Part shown: positions 16,063-19,830 of the stretch, one piece after another
How positions within the stretch are numbered: position 1 is the first letter of the stretch
How the letters are laid out: each line of letters opens with the position of its first letter
Assembly: GCA_964534335.1 (NCBI GenBank)
Contig: CAZHPS010000068.1
Location: 1 to 19,830 of the forward strand
Reading direction: 5' to 3'
From: JAABRU01 sp964534335
GTDB lineage: Bacteria > Desulfobacterota > Desulfobacteria > Desulfobacterales > Desulfococcaceae
Length of the DNA stretch: 19,830 nucleotides
Position numbers and translations under genes: made by a program
The notes under the pieces: model-generated
The model's database searches: none
Told to the model about the DNA's origin: nothing
The model's input: only the letters and a program-made list of their open reading frames with translations

Positions 16063-16189
16063 ATACCAATTCGCCATTGAATTTATACAATAAGGTGAGT
16101 TATTTCCTCTGTGTTCTCTGTGGTTTTTTCTCTCTGTGTCCTCTGTGGGAAACCAAATCATAAGTATATTTTCAATGGAGAATTGGTAT
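16063..16189. repeat. MITE-like element, copy 2, carrying a CTCTGTG repeat block
   Basis: ATACCAATTCGCCATTGA at 16063-16080 pairs with TCAATGGAGAATTGGTAT at 16172-16189. It begins one base after copy 1 ends. Its interior contains CCTCTGTGTTCTCTGTGG and CTCTGTGTCCTCTGTGGG, the same words as the inverted repeat at 3725-3835, so one repeat family appears nested in another. Confidence 0.75.
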
Positions 16190-16193
16190 TACA

Positions 16194-16260
16194 GCCACGA
16201 ATTGCACGAATGACACGAATTACGGTTTGTGCATTCGTGAAGATTCGTGTTATTCGTGGC
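16194..16260. repeat. Inverted repeat of the CCACGAAT type
   Basis: GCCACGAATTGCACGAAT at 16194-16211 faces ATTCGTGTTATTCGTGGC at 16243-16260, imperfectly complementary. Further CACGAAT/ATTCGTG words lie between them. It abuts the second MITE-like element. Confidence 0.75.
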
Positions 16261-16567
16261 AGTTTAAACTGTAATTTTTATAAACTCTGCTGAGGCAGGT
16301 TTTTCGAATGCGGTATTTTACAACCGAAATGTTTCAAGTAATGGTATATGTTCCGTCTGTGCAAAAAACCGCTCCGCTTAATTTTTGCACTCCTCCGGAT
16401 CAGTCTCTGCTTTCAGATAAATTTTTTCGTGTGTTTTCGTGTGTTTCGTGGCTGAAAAAAAACAGGTATTCCCCAATCTCTGAAAGCGGTTTGGTATAAA
16501 TTATAAATTTAACATCCCTGAATTTTTCAGAAGATTTGAATCATTGTCAACAAAAACAGGCACAATT
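16261..16567. other. Gene-free leader region of the sensor kinase
   Basis: No supported gene. A decayed TTTTCGTGTGTTTCGTGGCT block at about 16434-16453 belongs to the same repeat family as 16194-16260. A TATAAATTATAAAT stretch at 16495-16508 could hold a -10 element for the kinase gene, but no matching -35 box is evident. The short open frame at 16308-16499 has no protein-like character. Confidence 0.4.
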
Positions 16568-19255
16568 ATGCTGATGAGAAAATTTCACAAATTCATCCTG
16601 CTGTTTATACTGGTGCAGTCCGGATTTGCAGTATTGCCCGCGAATGTCCCGGCTCTGAAACCTGTCATTCTGCAACTGCGCTGGGATCATCAGTTCCAGT
16701 TTGCCGGTTATTATACAGCAGACTGGAGAGGGTATTACCGGGAAGAGGGGCTGGAAGTGGAAATCAGATCCGCGCTGACACATGAGGGAAAGATTCTTTC
16801 TGCAACAAAGGAAGTTTCTTCCGGAAGAGCGGATTTCGGAATCGGCGGAGCAGACATTCTCATTGCCTGCGATCAGGGAGCGGATCTGCGCGTGGCTTCT
16901 GTGATTTTCCAAAACAGCGCGGCCCGCCTTTATCTGAAACAGGAAACCCCCTATTCCTCCCTGTCCGACCTGACAAATCTGCGGGTGGCCCGCAGGGTCA
17001 ATGATCTGATTGATGTGGAACTTCAGTCCATGCTGTTAAGCGAAGGCATTGATCCCAAAAAGATTTTTCCGCATCCGCATCAGTCCGGCATGGAGCATCT
17101 GCTTTCGGATCGTGTGCAGGTAATGCCCGGATACAAAACCACCATACCCTATCATGCAGCCAAAGCAGGGTTGAATCTGAAAGAAATTTCCCCCATCACA
17201 TACGGAATTGATTTTTACGGAGATTCAATTTTTGCAAAAGGGGAACTTGTTTCCCGGAATCCGGAGATTGTGGCAGCCTTTGTCCGGGCAAGCCTCAAAG
17301 GATGGGATTATGCACTGCGGCATTCGGAAAAAACTGCGGCAGAAATCAGTACCAGGCTGAAACGGACGGAACAGGTGGAAGACATAGCTTCTTTCAATCT
17401 TTTCCAGGCCCGTACTGTCAGGGAAATGACCCTGTATCCGCTTGTGGAACTGGGACATATCAATCCCGCACGATGGGAAAAAATGCACGAGTCCCTCAAA
17501 CGCATCGGGCTGGTGAAAAATGAAACAGATATAAACAGATTTATTTTTGATCCCAGTCTAATACAGATAGACACCGAAAGACATTTCAGCAAAATCCTCA
17601 GATGGGTATTTGCCCTGACACTTATCACAGCATTTCTTATTTCCGCATGGGCCTGGTCTCTGAGAAAATCCGTGCGCCAGAAAACAGGGGAACTGCGGAC
17701 GGAACTGTCCATGCGCAAGGAAACGGAAAAAAATCTCCGGGACAGGGAAATGCTGCTGAGAAAAATTTCCGAAAATATTCCCCGTTCCTGCATAACTGTT
17801 ATTGAAAAGGATCACACCATCAGTTTCATATCAGGCCGGGAATATCAGGAACATAATACGGATTCCGATGATTTTGCGGGAATGCCCATGGCCGAGATGT
17901 TTGGGGAACACACGCAGGCTGTTGAGGAACATTACCGGAAAACCTTTGCAGGGGAAGACGCTGCCTTTGAACTGTTCCTCAGTAATCGGTATTACAGCTA
18001 CAATACCGTCCCCTTAGTTGAGGAAAACGGGGAGATTCAGCGGATTCTCTGTGTTGCACGGAATGTTACGGAACGCAGACAGATAGAAAATGCGCTGCAG
18101 GAAAGCGAACAGCAGTTGAAAAAAGTTCTTGAGATTCTGCCTGTGGGCGTGTGGATTGCAGACAAAAACGGAACCATCATACATGGCAATCCAGCAGGTT
18201 ATGAAATATGGAAGGGAGCCCGGTATGTGGGGCCTGAAAGATTCCATGAATACAAAGCCTGGTGGGTGAAAACCGGAAAAAGAATAGAGCCGGAAGAATG
18301 GGGGATTGCACGAGCGGTTTTCAATGGGGAATCTTCCCATGAAGAGGAAATTGAAATTGAGTGTTTTGACGGTTCCCGCAAATTCATTCTCAACTGGGCT
18401 GTTCCCATATTTGGTCCGGGACAGGAGATTGAAGGTGCTGTGTCTGTAAACAAGGACATCACTGACCGCAAACTCGACGAAGAACGGATCAAAAACCAGA
18501 ACCTTATGCTGGAACAGGCTGTTGCGCATAAACAGCGGGAAATGGAGGAACTGTTTGACAAACTGCTGCGTCAGGAAAAGCTGGCAACCATCGGCAAACT
18601 GACCGGCAGCATTGCACATGAACTGCGCAATCCGCTGGGCGCAGTGCGGCAGTCTGTGTATTTTCTGCGGAGGCTGCTGGTGCAGGGAAAACTGGAAGGG
18701 ACAAATCCCAAAGTTCAGGAACACCTGGCTTTGATTGAGACCGAGATGGCAACAGCCTCGCAGGTGATTGCGGATGTGCTGGAACTGACCCGCATGAAAC
18801 CGCTTCAGCCATGCCGGAATGATTTGCGGACTTTTCTGGAAAATGCTGTTTCCCTCTGCCTCATTCCCCCAGGGATTCAGATGACAACTGATCTTGATCC
18901 CGATCCTTTTCCGGTATGGGCAGATCCTGTTCAGTTCCGGCAGGTGCTGATCAACCTGATCACCAATGCTGTACAGGCCATCAAAGGGAAAGGCCGGATC
19001 AGGGTGCAGGCCCGTATGATTCCGGAAAATCAGAATGCAGAGATCGAAATCAGTGATACAGGCACGGGCATTGCCCAGGATGCGCTGCCCAAAGTTTTTG
19101 AACCCCTTTACACCACCAAAGCAGCAGGAACCGGTCTGGGACTGTGTGTGTGCAAAGAGATTATGGAAAAACATCAGGGACAGATCAGCCTGCACAGTGA
19201 ACCGGAAAAAGGAACTGTTGTAAAACTTGTTCTTCCGCATCCGGAAGAAATATGA
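16568..19255 (+). CDS. Sensor histidine kinase with a periplasmic NMT1/THI5-like ligand-binding domain and two PAS domains
   Basis: An 895-residue transmembrane kinase. A signal peptide or first membrane segment (KFILLFILVQSGFAVLPA) leads into a periplasmic NMT1/THI5-like solute-binding domain at about 30-250. The domain carries LQLRWDHQFQFAGYYTADWR, GLEVEI and RADFGIGGADILIACDQG; related free-standing proteins bind pyrimidine precursors of thiamine or similar small organic ligands. A membrane span follows at about 343-363 (WVFALTLITAFLISAWAW). Then come two PAS domains (about 395-505 and 510-635), each closed by an ITDR/VTER-type end. HisKA has phospho-accepting His 684 in SIAHELRNPLG. The ATPase domain has the N box (Asn 800, LINLITNAVQAI), G1 DTGTGIA (Asp 830) and GTGLGL. 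ATG at 16568 is used because CAGG lies 7 bases upstream and it starts the signal peptide; an in-frame TTG at 16544 is less likely. The response regulator gene follows 12 bp later. The ligand is unknown. Confidence 0.93.
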   Translation: MLMRKFHKFILLFILVQSGFAVLPANVPALKPVILQLRWDHQFQFAGYYTADWRGYYREEGLEVEIRSALTHEGKILSATKEVSSGRADFGIGGADILIACDQGADLRVASVIFQNSAARLYLKQETPYSSLSDLTNLRVARRVNDLIDVELQSMLLSEGIDPKKIFPHPHQSGMEHLLSDRVQVMPGYKTTIPYHAAKAGLNLKEISPITYGIDFYGDSIFAKGELVSRNPEIVAAFVRASLKGWDYALRHSEKTAAEISTRLKRTEQVEDIASFNLFQARTVREMTLYPLVELGHINPARWEKMHESLKRIGLVKNETDINRFIFDPSLIQIDTERHFSKILRWVFALTLITAFLISAWAWSLRKSVRQKTGELRTELSMRKETEKNLRDREMLLRKISENIPRSCITVIEKDHTISFISGREYQEHNTDSDDFAGMPMAEMFGEHTQAVEEHYRKTFAGEDAAFELFLSNRYYSYNTVPLVEENGEIQRILCVARNVTERRQIENALQESEQQLKKVLEILPVGVWIADKNGTIIHGNPAGYEIWKGARYVGPERFHEYKAWWVKTGKRIEPEEWGIARAVFNGESSHEEEIEIECFDGSRKFILNWAVPIFGPGQEIEGAVSVNKDITDRKLDEERIKNQNLMLEQAVAHKQREMEELFDKLLRQEKLATIGKLTGSIAHELRNPLGAVRQSVYFLRRLLVQGKLEGTNPKVQEHLALIETEMATASQVIADVLELTRMKPLQPCRNDLRTFLENAVSLCLIPPGIQMTTDLDPDPFPVWADPVQFRQVLINLITNAVQAIKGKGRIRVQARMIPENQNAEIEISDTGTGIAQDALPKVFEPLYTTKAAGTGLGLCVCKEIMEKHQGQISLHSEPEKGTVVKLVLPHPEEI

Positions 19256-19267
19256 CAGGAGAAATCT

Positions 19268-19830
19268 ATGACCCAGACACCTTCAATGAAAATACTTGTT
19301 GTGGAAGACAATGCAGCCCAGTTGAAGACCTTATGCGATATTCTGGAAAATGAGGGATTCACACCTGTGGGATGTCCGACCGGCGCGGATGCTCTTGATC
19401 CGGCCAGGCACTGCGATATCCGGGTTGCCATACTTGATCTCCGGCTGCCGGATATGAACGGACTGGAGGTTCTTGCCGAACTCAGAAAACTCTGTCCCGG
19501 CATCAGCGTCATCATCAATACAGCCTATGCCAGTCTGGAATCTGCTATGTCCGCAGTGAATCATGAGGCATTTGCCTATGTGCAGAAAATGGGCAATGTG
19601 GATGAACTCCTGCGCCATGTCCATCGTGCGTTTCATATCAATTTTGCCGGGTACAGTTCGCTGCTGGAAGAGGAGGTGCGGAACAGGACTGAGGCTCTGG
19701 AGGCCTCTGTGCTCCGGCTTAAAGAAAAAGAGAAACAGTTGCGGCAGGCACAGAAACTTGAGGCCATCGGAACCCTGGCAGGCGGAATCGCACATGATTT
19801 CAACAATATCCTTTTTCCCATATTCGGTTA
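19268..19830 (+). CDS. Response regulator fused to a histidine kinase (partial, runs off the window)
   Basis: The first 187 codons of a hybrid protein. Residues 7-120 form a receiver domain: acidic pair Glu13/Asp14 in ILVVEDN, phospho-accepting Asp57 in AILDLRLPDMNG, Thr85 in INTAYAS and Lys106 in YVQKMGN. The usual Pro after that Lys is Met. A coiled-coil stretch follows (about 132-165, EEEVRNRTEALEASVLRLKE). It leads into a HisKA domain with His176 in AIGTLAGGIAHDFNNIL, the subtype whose His is followed by Asp-Phe-Asn-Asn. The ATPase domain, and perhaps more receivers, must lie beyond 19830. AGGAG is 6 bases before the ATG, and the kinase stop is 12 bp upstream, so the two genes are surely one operon. 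The receiver is the likely phosphate acceptor from the upstream kinase; its output is probably another phosphorelay step rather than direct DNA binding. Confidence 0.93.
   Translation, partial: MTQTPSMKILVVEDNAAQLKTLCDILENEGFTPVGCPTGADALDPARHCDIRVAILDLRLPDMNGLEVLAELRKLCPGISVIINTAYASLESAMSAVNHEAFAYVQKMGNVDELLRHVHRAFHINFAGYSSLLEEEVRNRTEALEASVLRLKEKEKQLRQAQKLEAIGTLAGGIAHDFNNILFPIFG

Noticed and set aside
16308..16499. Small 63-codon protein upstream of the kinase
   Set aside because: No ribosome-binding site and it overlaps dispersed repeats; the translation has no recognisable character.
18014..19240. Long minus-strand open frame (408 codons) opposite the sensor kinase
   Set aside because: Antisense shadow of a kinase with all catalytic motifs intact.

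Overview
The window looks like the chromosome of an anaerobic bacterium, most likely a sulfate-reducer-type member of Desulfobacterota. This rests on a single-chain pyruvate:ferredoxin oxidoreductase, a periplasmic-sensor histidine kinase of a kind common in that group, many decayed insertion sequences, and intergenic DNA full of short dispersed repeats. The lineage is an inference. No rRNA or other marker gene is present.

Layout. (1) Positions 1-360 hold no gene. They are a field of direct and inverted repeats. (2) Positions 386-6260 carry three minus-strand genes: a large Eco57I-type DNA adenine methyltransferase/restriction-modification protein, a periplasmic branched-chain-amino-acid-type substrate-binding protein, and a DUF5685-like protein ending in an extremely cysteine-rich tail. 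(3) Positions about 6280-9940 are an insertion-sequence graveyard. It holds an IS4-like element (A) that has lost its 5' end and carries an in-frame amber codon, two IS5-like copies facing away from each other and damaged in complementary ways, a second copy of an element A end, and a different IS4-like element (B) whose transposase is broken by two single-base deletions. (4) Positions 10253-11904 carry a plus-strand cluster: STAS-domain protein, YbaK-type Cys-tRNA(Pro) deacylase and a membrane-anchored TPR protein. (5) Positions 12186-15737 carry nifJ, with a candidate promoter upstream and a strong intrinsic terminator downstream. (6) Positions 15902-16567 are gene-free and packed with MITE-like inverted repeats. 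(7) Positions 16568-19830 carry a two-component pair: a secreted-domain (NMT1/THI5-like) PAS histidine kinase, followed 12 bp later by a response regulator fused to a second histidine-kinase module that runs off the end of the window.

Functionally, nifJ is the one clear central-metabolism gene. It makes acetyl-CoA and reduced ferredoxin from pyruvate. The kinase/regulator pair probably senses a small periplasmic ligand. The restriction-modification gene is a solitary defence or methylation gene. The genes left and right of the insertion-sequence region point away from it on opposite strands, so that region separates two transcriptional domains. No complete undescribed system could be demonstrated. 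The best candidates for a second look are the Cys-rich DUF5685-like protein, the solute-binding-domain kinase with its hybrid regulator, and the repeat architecture.
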